DNA of 33,092 bases from Actinomycetota bacterium. GTDB lineage: Bacteria; Actinomycetota; Actinomycetes; Nanopelagicales; Nanopelagicaceae. Positions 21,107-33,092 of this stretch are shown piece by piece. The notes beneath the pieces were generated by a model. That model saw only the letters and a program-made list of their open reading frames with translations. It was not told where the DNA came from and made no database searches. Position 1 is the first letter of the stretch; every line of letters starts with the position of its first letter. The stretch covers positions 1-33,092 of the forward strand of contig JAPOJK010000005.1 in the NCBI GenBank assembly GCA_029978465.1. The letters are read 5' to 3'. A program made the position numbers and the translations under genes.

Positions 21107-21473
21107 GGACGGCGGCCTCCCTCACTGCTTCTAAATCAATTGCTGGGCAGTCATTCCACAAACGATCCAACATGTAGTACTTGCGAAGCTCAGCACTTTG
21201 AACATGTACAACAAGATCTGAATAATCTAACAAGATCCATTCAGCACCATGTTCGCGACGAACTGGCTTATCTCCAATTGCTGCAAGCTGGCGCTCTACC
21301 TCATCTGCGATCGCATCAACCTGCGCCTCATTTTGGCCGGTTGCAATTAAGAAGACCTCGCTCAGAACTAATTGATCAGAAAGATCCAATGCCACAACAT
21401 CTACCGCAATCTTGTCGATTGCGGCTTTTGCGGCTACTTGGGTGATCTCGAGTGTTCTGCTGCTAATTGTCAT
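21096..21473 (-). CDS. rsfS: Ribosomal silencing factor RsfS
   Basis: VALDLSDQLVLSEVFLIATGQNEAQVDAIADEVE... EWILLDYSDLVVHV... LDRLWNDCP. Confidence 0.95.
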   Translation of the reverse strand: MTISSRTLEITQVAAKAAIDKIAVDVVALDLSDQLVLSEVFLIATGQNEAQVDAIADEVERQLAAIGDKPVRREHGAEWILLDYSDLVVHVQSAELRKYYMLDRLWNDCPAIDLEAVREAAVHGR

Positions 21474-22011
21474 AGAGGTTATTCTCTCGTATAAATGCAG
21501 CTACCGATGACGAGAGATCTGCGCTCAAACCTTGGCGAATTGTGGTCGCGGCAACATTGAGAGCACCAATATCAACTCCATCACCTGAATATCCAGGTCG
21601 TCCGATAATCAAGAATTCGACCATGCCTCGTAACTCATCGATGCGATGCCATTGATCCAACTTGTCTGCAGCATCTTGACCGATCACTAGAACAATTGTG
21701 TCATCGGGGTAATTTTGAGCAACCGCTTCAACGGTATCGATTGCATAGCTCGGTCCCATTCGCAGAACCTCGATTGGATTTACCTGCACCTTGTTGGCGA
21801 CAGCTGCCGGTAAATCAGCAAGTGCTAACTGACACATTGATCGACGTTGTTGAGCCGTTGCAATCGGTGCGTTCTCGCGCAGCAAAGGTTCTCCTGCGGG
21901 AACAACCAATAATTGATCTACTAACTTCTTTTCAATTAACTGGGTAATTACATGCAAATGACCCAGATGAATTGGGTCAAATGTTCCTCCGTAAATACCA
22001 ACTCGGGACAA
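21463..22011 (-). CDS. nadD: Nicotinate-nucleotide adenylyltransferase
   Basis: RVGIYGGTFDPIHLGHLHVITQLIE; TTG start one nucleotide after the upstream sORF stop. Confidence 0.94.
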   Translation of the reverse strand: MSRVGIYGGTFDPIHLGHLHVITQLIEKKLVDQLLVVPAGEPLLRENAPIATAQQRRSMCQLALADLPAAVANKVQVNPIEVLRMGPSYAIDTVEAVAQNYPDDTIVLVIGQDAADKLDQWHRIDELRGMVEFLIIGRPGYSGDGVDIGALNVAATTIRQGLSADLSSSVAAFIRENNLYDN

Positions 22012-22012
22012 A

Positions 22013-22135
22013 TTAGTCTCGGTCTAGGCGAAGTACTAAGTACAGAAAGAGTGACATCACAACAAAGGTGAAGACTCCAAAAAAGACTGGAGGTGCTGGA
22101 AGTTCGCGGGTTATCTCGCTAGCAAGAGTAATCAT
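22013..22135 (-). CDS. 40-aa single-TM protein, MITLASEITRELPAPPVFFGVFTFVVMSLFLYLVLRLDRD
   Basis: Read directly from the minus strand between ligA (ends 22149) and nadD (starts 22011). Hydrophobic core with a charged C-terminus. Not in the supplied ORF list because of length. Confidence 0.75.
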   Translation of the reverse strand: MITLASEITRELPAPPVFFGVFTFVVMSLFLYLVLRLDRD

Positions 22136-22148
22136 GGCTGAAATACTA

Positions 22149-25236
<3,088 letters not shown>

Positions 25237-25240
<4 letters not shown>

Positions 25241-26379
25241 TTAAGGTGTGCCGCCCGTCCTGTACTAATTACATCGGGCAACACTGACATTACAAAATCA
25301 ACATCTGCCTGCGTAGAAGCGGCTCCAAATGAGAAGCGAAGCGAAGATTGAGCGGTCGCTTCGGTATGGCCCATCGCAAGCAGTACATGGCTTGCCTCAT
25401 GAACTCCGGCACTACATGCAGATCCAGTAGATGCTGACACATGAGCGTTATCGAGAAGAAGCAACAAGGTATCGCTTTGGGTTCCGGGAAAAGTTACATT
25501 GACGATGCCAGGTAAGCGTTGGCTTGCTTCGCCATTGACATATGCATCAGGAATAGCCTGATGAACCGCTTTAATAAAATTGTCGCGCAAATTTTGGACC
25601 TCAGCGCTTGGATACTTTTCAGTTGCAGCCGCCGAAAAAGCGACGATGCTCGGTGCATTTAAAGTGCCGCTTCGAATTTCGCGCTCTTGTCCCCCACCAT
25701 GAAGCAGCGCTGGAATCTCATACGCTCGACGCAGAATTAATGCACCGATTCCAAGTGGGCCACCAACTTTGTGCGCACTTAGGGTCAACGCGGTCACACC
25801 TAGATCTTTGTATGACAGTGGAACCTTCTTGAAACTCTGAACCGCATCGGTATGCACCGGAATTTTTCCAGCCATGGCAACAACCTCTTGAATTGGTTGA
25901 ATGACGCCGGTTTCATTGTTGGAGTGCATGATTGAAATAACTGCAATTTCATCAGCTCGCTTCATGATCACATCTTTGAGAAAATCTAAATCGATTACCC
26001 CATGCACATCTACCGGAACCTGAATTACCTCAGCACCTTCATGGGTTTCTAGCCAATGTGCAGGATCCAAAATCGCATGGTGTTCAACTGCGGAAATAAC
26101 TACAACTTTCTTGCCATGGGCTTTTCCATTCCACCACAAACCCTTAAGCGCGATGTTATTTGCCTCTGTTCCAGAAGCTGTGAAAATTACTTCAGAGGGC
26201 AGGCAAGAAACTTGTAGTGCAATTGCTTCACGAGCATCCTCTAACGCTTTACGGGTTGCGCGTCCATGGGTGTGCAGACTTGAAGGATTACCAAGCTCTT
26301 GAAGTTGAGCGGTGATCGCCTTCAATGCGGCAGGCGACAGCGGTGTCGTTGCAGCATGGTCTACATAGATTGAAGGCAC
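25237..26379 (-). CDS. Cysteine desulfurase (NifS/IscS family)
   Basis: (V)[59 protein letters not shown] at 26379 is preferred over the listed ATG at 26439, which runs into etfA. Confidence 0.94.
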
Positions 26380-26389
26380 GGGCCTAAGT

Positions 26390-27343
26390 CTATGACTTGC
26401 GGGCTTTAACGCCTTCCGTTGCCTTCGGTAGAACGGCAAACAAGTCCCCTACAACGCCGAAATCTGCGATTTCAAAGAGCGGTGCTTCAGGATCTTTATT
26501 GATCACGACGATCGTCTTACTTGTCTGCATTCCTGCACGATGCTGGATCGCTCCTGAAATTCCACATGCAACATAGAGCTGTGGGCTAACTGTTTTGCCG
26601 GTTTGTCCCACTTGATATGAGTGTGGGTACCAACCCGCATCAGTTGCTGCACGTGATGCACCAACAGCTGCACCTAATGAGTCAGCAAAACCTTCGACAG
26701 CAGAGAAGTCTCCATTTGTTCCACGTCCACCAGAAACAACGATGTTCGCTTCTGTTAACTCTGGACGACCCCCCTGAACTGGAGGTTGTGATGAGGTAAC
26801 CGTTGCTTTCTTTGATGCATCTGAAACTTGTAGAGAAAGAGTTTCAACGGCAGGTGTTGCAGCAGCTGTCTGCGCATCAATTGAGTTTGGGCGAACGGTA
26901 ATGATTGGTGTTCCATGAGAAACCTTTGAGTGAACCGTTGTCGATCCACCGAAGACAAGTTGGGTCGCTGTTACATCTGAAGAGACATCAACCGCATCTG
27001 TGATGATTCCTGAACCGCTCTTTACTGCTGTACGAGCAGCAACCTCTTTGCCAAATGCATGTGATGCGATCAAGACCGCAGCAGGTGATTGCGCAGCAAT
27101 AATTTGCGCAAGGACATCAGCAACGGCAGCAACGCCATTGTTAACAAAGGCATCAGATTCAACAATGACAACCTTAGAAACCGGACCCTTATTGATCTCG
27201 GAAGCCATCGCTGCACCTTTTCCCGCAGGAGCAAGAACTACTGCGGTAACTTCGCCAATGCGAGCACCAGCTGTTGCTAATTCAGCGTTTGTCTTCGTGG
27301 CTTTTCCGCTTACAAAGTCAGCCAAAATCAATACATTGCTCAT
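26390..27343 (-). CDS. etfA: Electron transfer flavoprotein alpha subunit
   Basis: FAD-binding C-terminal: [50 protein letters not shown]. Confidence 0.96.
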   Translation of the reverse strand: MSNVLILADFVSGKATKTNAELATAGARIGEVTAVVLAPAGKGAAMASEINKGPVSKVVIVESDAFVNNGVAAVADVLAQIIAAQSPAAVLIASHAFGKEVAARTAVKSGSGIITDAVDVSSDVTATQLVFGGSTTVHSKVSHGTPIITVRPNSIDAQTAAATPAVETLSLQVSDASKKATVTSSQPPVQGGRPELTEANIVVSGGRGTNGDFSAVEGFADSLGAAVGASRAATDAGWYPHSYQVGQTGKTVSPQLYVACGISGAIQHRAGMQTSKTIVVINKDPEAPLFEIADFGVVGDLFAVLPKATEGVKARKS

Positions 27344-28122
27344 ATCAACTTCTTTTCTGCTAGGAATGAAACCATTTGCTCAGCTGAATTATCATCGCTG
27401 ACCTTGATTCCAGCTGCGCGTGGTGGACGTGGTGATGAATCTGCAACTAGTGACCATGCTGAATCAACACTCACACCGACAGCAGCTAAATCTCTACTCT
27501 CAATACTCTTTTTCTTCGCCGCCATGATTCCCTTAAATGATGGGTAACGAGGCTCATTAATCTTTTCAACAACTGAGATAACACATGGAAAAGCAGCATT
27601 CATTTCATCAACGCCAGCTTCGGTAACACGTGTAATCGAAACCTTCTTTGCTGCAGGATCTACCTCAACCTTTGAGGCAAAGGTTAACTGTGCAACATTT
27701 AAACGTTCAGCCAACATCGCTGGAACAACGCTCATACGTGCATCTGTTGACTCTGTTCCGCAAATAACTAAATCAAATCCACCCTTTTCAATAACTGCTG
27801 CAAGAACTGCAGATGTTGCGAGCGCATCTGCACCTGCCAGCTTTGCATCTGTCACCAAGATCGCATCATTGGCACCCATTGATAATGCTTTGCGAACCGC
27901 TTCAGTTGCACGCTCTGGTCCCATTGAAATGACGGTAACTGTGTGTGGGCCACCCTCTTCATTTCCACCATGAGCCTCTGCAATTCGCAGCGCTTCTTCA
28001 ACTGCGTACTCATCAAGATCATTCAAAACCGCATCAACATTCTCGCGATCAAGAATTCCGTTGACCATCTTCTTTTCAGCCCATGAATCTGGGACCTGCT
28101 TTACGCAAACGGCGATTTTCAT
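27340..28122 (-). CDS. etfB: Electron transfer flavoprotein beta subunit
   Basis: MKIAVCVKQVPDSWAEKKMVNG...NDLDEYAVEEALRI. The track starts at TTG 28128; ATG 28122 is the likelier start. Confidence 0.95.
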   Translation of the reverse strand: MKIAVCVKQVPDSWAEKKMVNGILDRENVDAVLNDLDEYAVEEALRIAEAHGGNEEGGPHTVTVISMGPERATEAVRKALSMGANDAILVTDAKLAGADALATSAVLAAVIEKGGFDLVICGTESTDARMSVVPAMLAERLNVAQLTFASKVEVDPAAKKVSITRVTEAGVDEMNAAFPCVISVVEKINEPRYPSFKGIMAAKKKSIESRDLAAVGVSVDSAWSLVADSSPRPPRAAGIKVSDDNSAEQMVSFLAEKKLI

Positions 28123-28129
28123 AGCCAAA

Positions 28130-28147
28130 GGTTACTGGTGAGTAACC
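28130..28147. promoter_or_regulatory. Palindrome GGTTACT-GGTG-AGTAACC, candidate TetR-type operator at etfB
   Basis: Perfect 7-bp arms; lies 8 nt upstream of the etfB ATG and overlaps the predicted -10 (TAACCT). Confidence 0.6.
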
Positions 28148-28224
28148 ATTTTTTCTACCGGTGCCGGAGATTTCACGCATGGTTTGCCGACTCGTAACCT
28201 CAACTTCTACTTTAAGCCTGAGAG

Positions 28225-29385
28225 TTGGCTCAACCTAACGGCATGAAGCGATCCCTGCGTGTAGTCGTGGTCACTGAATCCTTTCTCCCCCAAGTCAATG
28301 GTGTTACCAACTCGGTGCTTCGCATTCTGGAGTATCTGCGAGCACAAGGACATCAAGCACTCGTAATTGCTCCAGAAAGTGCGGGAGGTGTATCTGAGTA
28401 CGCCGGATTTAGAGTTAAACGTGTCCCAAGTTTAGAGATGAAAGGTTTGCTGCCTCTTGGATTCCCTCAAAAAACTATGGAACCTCTGATCGATGGTTTT
28501 AACCCAGATGTAGTTCACCTAGCTTCACCATTTTTTCTTGGAAATTACGCTTCCAAAGTTGCCGAGCGTTTAGGTATCCCTACTTTATCTATCTATCAAA
28601 CCGATATCGCAGGTTTTGCACGTCACTATGGCTTAACGATGGCGCATGATTCACTGAAACGTTGGGTTGCAAAAATTCATTCTCGCACCACCCGTACATT
28701 GGCACCTTCAAATTGGTCTTGTGAAGATTTGCGAGCTTCTGGAGTTACTAATGTGCACTTATGGCCTCGCGGAGTTGATTCTGAAAAATTTTCGCCAGAA
28801 AAACGAGATATCACCTTGAGATGCGAACTCCTAGGCAATCGGCCGGATCGAAAACTTGTTGGCTATGTCGGACGATTAGCCAATGAAAAACGAATCGATG
28901 ATCTTGCTTCCTTAGATGCACGAGATGATATTCAGTTAGTAATCGTTGGAGAAGGTCCTGCTCGATCACGACTTGAAAGAGTTTTATCCAATGCAAAGTT
29001 TGTCGGATATCAGAGCGGTGAAAATTTAGCTCGTTATTACGCCTCTCTAGATATTTTCATCCACACAGGTAAACATGAAACTTTTTGTCAGAGCGTTCAA
29101 GAGGCACTGGCGAGTGGTGTGCCTGTGATTGCTCCTAATTTTGGCGGTCCAACAGATCTTGTTAAACATGGTTGGACCGGCTACCTGATCGACACTGCAA
29201 ACTCGTACAGCCTTAACCACGCCGTAAATCAAATTATTCAGCTCTCTGAACCAGCTCTAATGGGGTTTAGGGCTCGCGAGTCTGTAATAGAGCGAACTTG
29301 GCAATCAGTAAACACTCAATTAATTGCCCATTACGAAGAACTAATTAAGACCAAGGTTCAAGAAGATGAGGTAAAGGTCGCATGA
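28225..29385 (+). CDS. GT4 glycosyltransferase, MgtA-like (GDP-mannose-dependent mannosyltransferase type)
   Basis: RVVVVTESFLPQVNGVTNSVLRILEYLRAQGHQALVIAPES...PLGFP; EALASGVPVIAPNFGGPTDLV. TTG at 28225 or ATG at 28243 may be the start. Confidence 0.88.
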   Translation: MAQPNGMKRSLRVVVVTESFLPQVNGVTNSVLRILEYLRAQGHQALVIAPESAGGVSEYAGFRVKRVPSLEMKGLLPLGFPQKTMEPLIDGFNPDVVHLASPFFLGNYASKVAERLGIPTLSIYQTDIAGFARHYGLTMAHDSLKRWVAKIHSRTTRTLAPSNWSCEDLRASGVTNVHLWPRGVDSEKFSPEKRDITLRCELLGNRPDRKLVGYVGRLANEKRIDDLASLDARDDIQLVIVGEGPARSRLERVLSNAKFVGYQSGENLARYYASLDIFIHTGKHETFCQSVQEALASGVPVIAPNFGGPTDLVKHGWTGYLIDTANSYSLNHAVNQIIQLSEPALMGFRARESVIERTWQSVNTQLIAHYEELIKTKVQEDEVKVA

Positions 29386-30542
29386 AAATCGTTCATATCG
29401 CAAACTTTTATGGCCCTAAATCTGGTGGCATCAGAACTACTCTGCATGAGCTTGGAAAAGGGTATAAAGCTCGCGGACATGAGTTCACTTACATTGTGCC
29501 TGGAAATGGATTCTTTTGTGAAGAAACAGTTCATGGAAAGAAAATAACTGTTCCTTCAGTTGTTCTTCCATTTAGTGGTGGATATCGAATAATTCGAAAC
29601 AACAAGGATGTAAAGAAGCTTCTGATTACTTTAAAGCCGGATGCACTCGAAATCTCTGATCGCTTCACACTTTCCGGTGTGGGCCTGTGGGCCAAAAAGA
29701 GAAACATACATACTGTTGTGTTTAGTCATGAAACTCTTTCAGGTTTAGTAAAATCAATTCTCGGATTCCGATTCGAAAAATTAGTCAATTGGCACAATAC
29801 TCGACTTGCTTCACGATTTAACAATGTAATTGCAACAACAGCTTTCGCGTCAAGAGAGTTCGAGTCAATCAAAGTCAAAAACCTAGTTAACATCCCACTT
29901 GGAGTAGATCTAGAGACTTTTTCTCCTAAACTACGAAATACAACAATGCGGAATGAACTACTGAAAGGGCAAGAGGTTCTTCTGATTCATTTGGGTCGCA
30001 TGTCACCAGAAAAAAACCCACAGAACTCAATCCTTGCACTAATTGAATTGCGAAAGCGTGGAGTCAATGCACGTTTGATCTATGTCGGCATGGGTCCAAT
30101 GTTTGCCAAACTGAAAAAATTAGCTGAAGGTCAACCTGTTACATTCTTAGGGTACATAGTCGATCGCAATAAATTGGCTGAAATCATGGCTTGTGCCGAT
30201 GTATCTATTGCTCCTGGACCTATTGAAACATTTTGCCTAGCGGCATTGGAGTCATTGGCTTCTGGGACTCCAGTAGTTGCCTCTGCAACAAGTGCAGTTG
30301 GAGAGTTTTTGATGCTGGATTCAAAAAATCCAGTTGGAGCTGTTGCAGACAACAATCCGCATGCCTTTGCTGATGCCATTAACCGGGTGTTGGAGTTGAA
30401 GAATTCTCAACCAGACTTACAGCAGAAATGCCATCACCAGGCAGAGAACTTTCCATGGAGTTCTACGCTCATGATGATGTTGCGACTTCATGGTGCTGGT
30501 CGAGAAGTAACCGCGCTCCATAGAAATTTGCGGGCAGCGTAG
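29382..30542 (+). CDS. GT4 glycosyltransferase, PimC-like
   Basis: MKIVHIANFYGPKSGGIRTTLHELGKGYKARGHEFTYIVPG; LEISDRFTLSGVG; IAPGPIETFCLAALESLASGTPVVAS. ATGA overlap with the upstream GT. Confidence 0.87.
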   Translation: MKIVHIANFYGPKSGGIRTTLHELGKGYKARGHEFTYIVPGNGFFCEETVHGKKITVPSVVLPFSGGYRIIRNNKDVKKLLITLKPDALEISDRFTLSGVGLWAKKRNIHTVVFSHETLSGLVKSILGFRFEKLVNWHNTRLASRFNNVIATTAFASREFESIKVKNLVNIPLGVDLETFSPKLRNTTMRNELLKGQEVLLIHLGRMSPEKNPQNSILALIELRKRGVNARLIYVGMGPMFAKLKKLAEGQPVTFLGYIVDRNKLAEIMACADVSIAPGPIETFCLAALESLASGTPVVASATSAVGEFLMLDSKNPVGAVADNNPHAFADAINRVLELKNSQPDLQQKCHHQAENFPWSSTLMMMLRLHGAGREVTALHRNLRAA

Positions 30543-31394
30543 ATGGAAAGAGTTATCTCCTTTGCAGTTTTGGGTGATAGCGCAGCATCCGGTGTTGGAG
30601 ATGCAGATGTAAATGGAGTTAATCGCGGCTGGGCTTATTATCTGACGCAATCCATTGAACATCCCATTGTGTATACAAATCTTTCAAGACCAGGTGCTAA
30701 ATCTTTAGAAGTTCTAGAAGTTCAACTTCCACAAGCTTTACTCTGCAAGCCCGACATAGCTGCCGTTATTGTCGGAGGAAATGATGCACTTAGAAATGGG
30801 TTTAACCCTTCAAAACTCCATGAAAATCTGCACCAAACGATATCTAAGTTGAGAGCTTTGGGCTCGGATGTCATGCTGTTACAACTCCATGATCCAACCA
30901 AAATTGTTCCACTTCCAGGATTACTGGCTAGGGTTCTTAGGCGACGAATCAATGCTGTAAACCGTGTTACCCAGTCGTTGGCTAATGAGTTTGGTGCAGA
31001 TGTTCTACAAACACGTCGCATCAACAACATCTATGATCGAAAAGTTTGGCACGTAGATCGGATGCATCCCAGCAAATTTGGCCATCAACTATTGGCCAAG
31101 CATTTTAGGGATATTCTGCTCCAAAAAGACTGGAATATTGCTCCCATCCAGATTGAACCTGTTCAAGAAGTCTCTAAGGTGCAATCGATTAAATGGATGT
31201 TACGTAATGGAACCCCTTGGTTTTTGAAGCGTTCAGTTGACTTATTCCCAGCTGCGATTCTTTTAATGGTTGCAGAAATGTTGCGACCGCTAATAAAACG
31301 CGGTGAATCAGATCTGACTAACTTGTACTTCGCTGATTTCCAGCCACAATCAATCGCAGATTTACAAGAAGTTTACGAGGAAAGAGTCTCTTAA
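30543..31394 (+). CDS. SGNH/GDSL-family hydrolase with C-terminal extension
   Basis: FAVLGDSAASGVGD (block I), VIVGGNDA (block III), DRMHPSKFGHQLLA (block V). ATG directly follows the upstream stop codon. Confidence 0.88.
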   Translation: MERVISFAVLGDSAASGVGDADVNGVNRGWAYYLTQSIEHPIVYTNLSRPGAKSLEVLEVQLPQALLCKPDIAAVIVGGNDALRNGFNPSKLHENLHQTISKLRALGSDVMLLQLHDPTKIVPLPGLLARVLRRRINAVNRVTQSLANEFGADVLQTRRINNIYDRKVWHVDRMHPSKFGHQLLAKHFRDILLQKDWNIAPIQIEPVQEVSKVQSIKWMLRNGTPWFLKRSVDLFPAAILLMVAEMLRPLIKRGESDLTNLYFADFQPQSIADLQEVYEERVS

Positions 31395-31432
31395 CTTCAA
31401 AATCAGGCTCTACATAGGGCAAGATACCCACC

Positions 31433-33092
31433 ATGCTTCCTGCAGATCCCCGAACCCTTGGCTCCACCGTTACAGATGGTGGAACCAACTTTGCGATCTG
31501 GAGCAACGCCGCCGATGCCGTGGAGCTGTGCCTCTTTAATGAGGTCAATGGCAAGTTGGTAGAAACCCGCTTTGCAATGTCCCATCGCAATGGACCCATC
31601 TGGCATGGCTACCTTGCCGGGGTTCGTCCAGGACAGCGGTACGGGTACCGCGTTTATGGTCCATGGATTCCTGAATACGGAGTTCGCTTTAACGCCGCAA
31701 AGTTACTGCTCGATCCCTACGCCCATGTCATTGATGGCGAGGTTATCTACTGTCCTGAAATTTACGGTCATGTTGCCCATGATGGTTTAGGTACAGGTGA
31801 TTTAAATGAACGAGATCCACGGGACAGTGCAGGAAAGGTTCCGTATTCAGTTGTTACTGATCATGCCGTTCGTGAAGTTAATCGACCATTAGTTCCATGG
31901 GCTAAGACAATTATTTATGAAGCACATGTGAAGGGTCTTACCGCTTTCAATCAAGAGATCCCAGAAAATGAACGCGGAAGTTATAAAGCCCTTGGTCATC
32001 CCAGCACCATCGCGCATTTGAAATCAATCGGTGTCACCGCACTTGAGTTACTTCCGATTGCACAATCTATTACCGAGCCAACGATCCATGGTCGAGGGCG
32101 CAAAAATCACTGGGGCTATAACTCATTGTTGTTTACCGCGCCTCATAAAGAGTATGCAGCAACATCAGATCCAATCTCTGAACTTCAGTGGTCGGTAGAT
32201 CAACTTCATGCTGCAGGGATCGAAGTCATTTTGGATGTTGTTTACAACCACACCGCAGAAGGTGGCGTTGGCGGACCAACCCTTTCTTACAAAGGAATTG
32301 ATGGGCATGCTTATTACCGGCAGGATGCCAATGGAAATTATGTAGATGTAACAGGTTGTGGCAATACCTTTGCAGCGAGCAAACCACACTCGGTACGACA
32401 AATCATTGACTCTTTGCGTTGGTGGATTGAAGTTGTCGGCGTTGATGGTTTCCGTTTTGATCTAACAACCGCTTTGTACACCAGTAACAGCGCATTTAAC
32501 TCTTCTCTTATGGCAGCAATTGGCGCAGATTCAGTGCTGCGTAACTTCAAGATGATTGCTGAGCCTTGGGATATTTCTCGGTACTCGCTGGGCGATTTTC
32601 CGCATCCTTGGCGTGAATGGAATGATGCGTATCGAGACTCTGTGCGCCAATTTTGGCTTGGCGATCTAGCACGTGGCTACGGAGAAGGCGTTTCAGACAT
32701 CGCAGCAAGCATCAGCGGATCTAGCAATATCTTCCATTATCGCGGTCCAACTTCATCTATTAATTTTGTGGCCGCTCACGATGGATTCACCATTCATGAC
32801 ATGGTCAGCTACAACGAAAAGCGCAATCAACCTAACTTAGAAAACAATGCGGATGGCAATGATTCAAATCGATCATGGAACGTTGGGCACGAAGGTGAAA
32901 GTAGCGACCCACATATTCAAGAGATTCGTCATCGTCTCAAGAAATCATTACTTGCAACTTTGATGTTGTCATCCGGTGTTCCGATGCTCAATATGGGCGA
33001 TGAGGTAAGTCGTACTCAAAACGGATCTAACAATGCGTACTCGTTACCGATTAATGATTCGGAGTTAAGTGAGGCTGCTTTCAATGGTGGAT
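31433..33092 (+). CDS. glgX: Glycogen debranching enzyme GlgX (3' end off window)
   Basis: MLPADPRTLGSTVTDGGTNFAIWSNAADAVELCLFNE...; GH13 motifs EVILDVVYNHTAEG, VDGFRFDLTTAL, FVAAHDGFTIHDMVSYNEKRNQPN. Missing from the ORF track because it is open at the window end. Confidence 0.94.
   Translation, partial: MLPADPRTLGSTVTDGGTNFAIWSNAADAVELCLFNEVNGKLVETRFAMSHRNGPIWHGYLAGVRPGQRYGYRVYGPWIPEYGVRFNAAKLLLDPYAHVIDGEVIYCPEIYGHVAHDGLGTGDLNERDPRDSAGKVPYSVVTDHAVREVNRPLVPWAKTIIYEAHVKGLTAFNQEIPENERGSYKALGHPSTIAHLKSIGVTALELLPIAQSITEPTIHGRGRKNHWGYNSLLFTAPHKEYAATSDPISELQWSVDQLHAAGIEVILDVVYNHTAEGGVGGPTLSYKGIDGHAYYRQDANGNYVDVTGCGNTFAASKPHSVRQIIDSLRWWIEVVGVDGFRFDLTTALYTSNSAFNSSLMAAIGADSVLRNFKMIAEPWDISRYSLGDFPHPWREWNDAYRDSVRQFWLGDLARGYGEGVSDIAASISGSSNIFHYRGPTSSINFVAAHDGFTIHDMVSYNEKRNQPNLENNADGNDSNRSWNVGHEGESSDPHIQEIRHRLKKSLLATLMLSSGVPMLNMGDEVSRTQNGSNNAYSLPINDSELSEAAFNGG

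Noticed and set aside
26380-26439. N-terminal extension [20 protein letters not shown] of the cysteine desulfurase
   Set aside because: It overlaps the etfA 3' end in another frame; the conserved domain begins at the GTG at 26379 ([13 protein letters not shown]).

Overview
The window is a densely packed, mostly minus-strand block of actinobacterial housekeeping genes. Gene content and synteny suggest a streamlined, moderate-GC actinobacterium such as the freshwater Nanopelagicales/acI group; that placement is inference. In minus-strand transcription order it reads: etfB-etfA, cysteine desulfurase, mnmA, ligA, a 40-aa membrane sORF, nadD, rsfS, histidine phosphatase (gpgP-like), tRNA-Ala(GGC), leuS, comEA, comEC, holA, rplU, rpmA, obgE, proB, proA, gatC, gatA, gatB, then ilvD, ilvB, ilvN and ilvC (truncated at the window start). 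Plus-strand genes are a DHA2-type MFS transporter, two GT4 glycosyltransferases (MgtA-like and PimC-like), an SGNH hydrolase, and glgX (truncated at the window end). I found no mobile element, CRISPR array, phage or defence system. The best signals are: (1) a complete ilvBNC attenuator whose MSTTFVVVI leader peptide appears to be translated leaderlessly; (2) leuS starting 3 nt after the tRNA-Ala 3' end; (3) a perfect-arm palindrome overlapping the predicted etfB promoter; (4) an apparent circular permutation and insertion of the nadD...holA/rplU...proA block between ligA and gatC; (5) an unlisted conserved-looking 40-aa sORF; (6) an MgtA/PimC/SGNH mannolipid-like cassette. I saw no clearly new multi-gene system.
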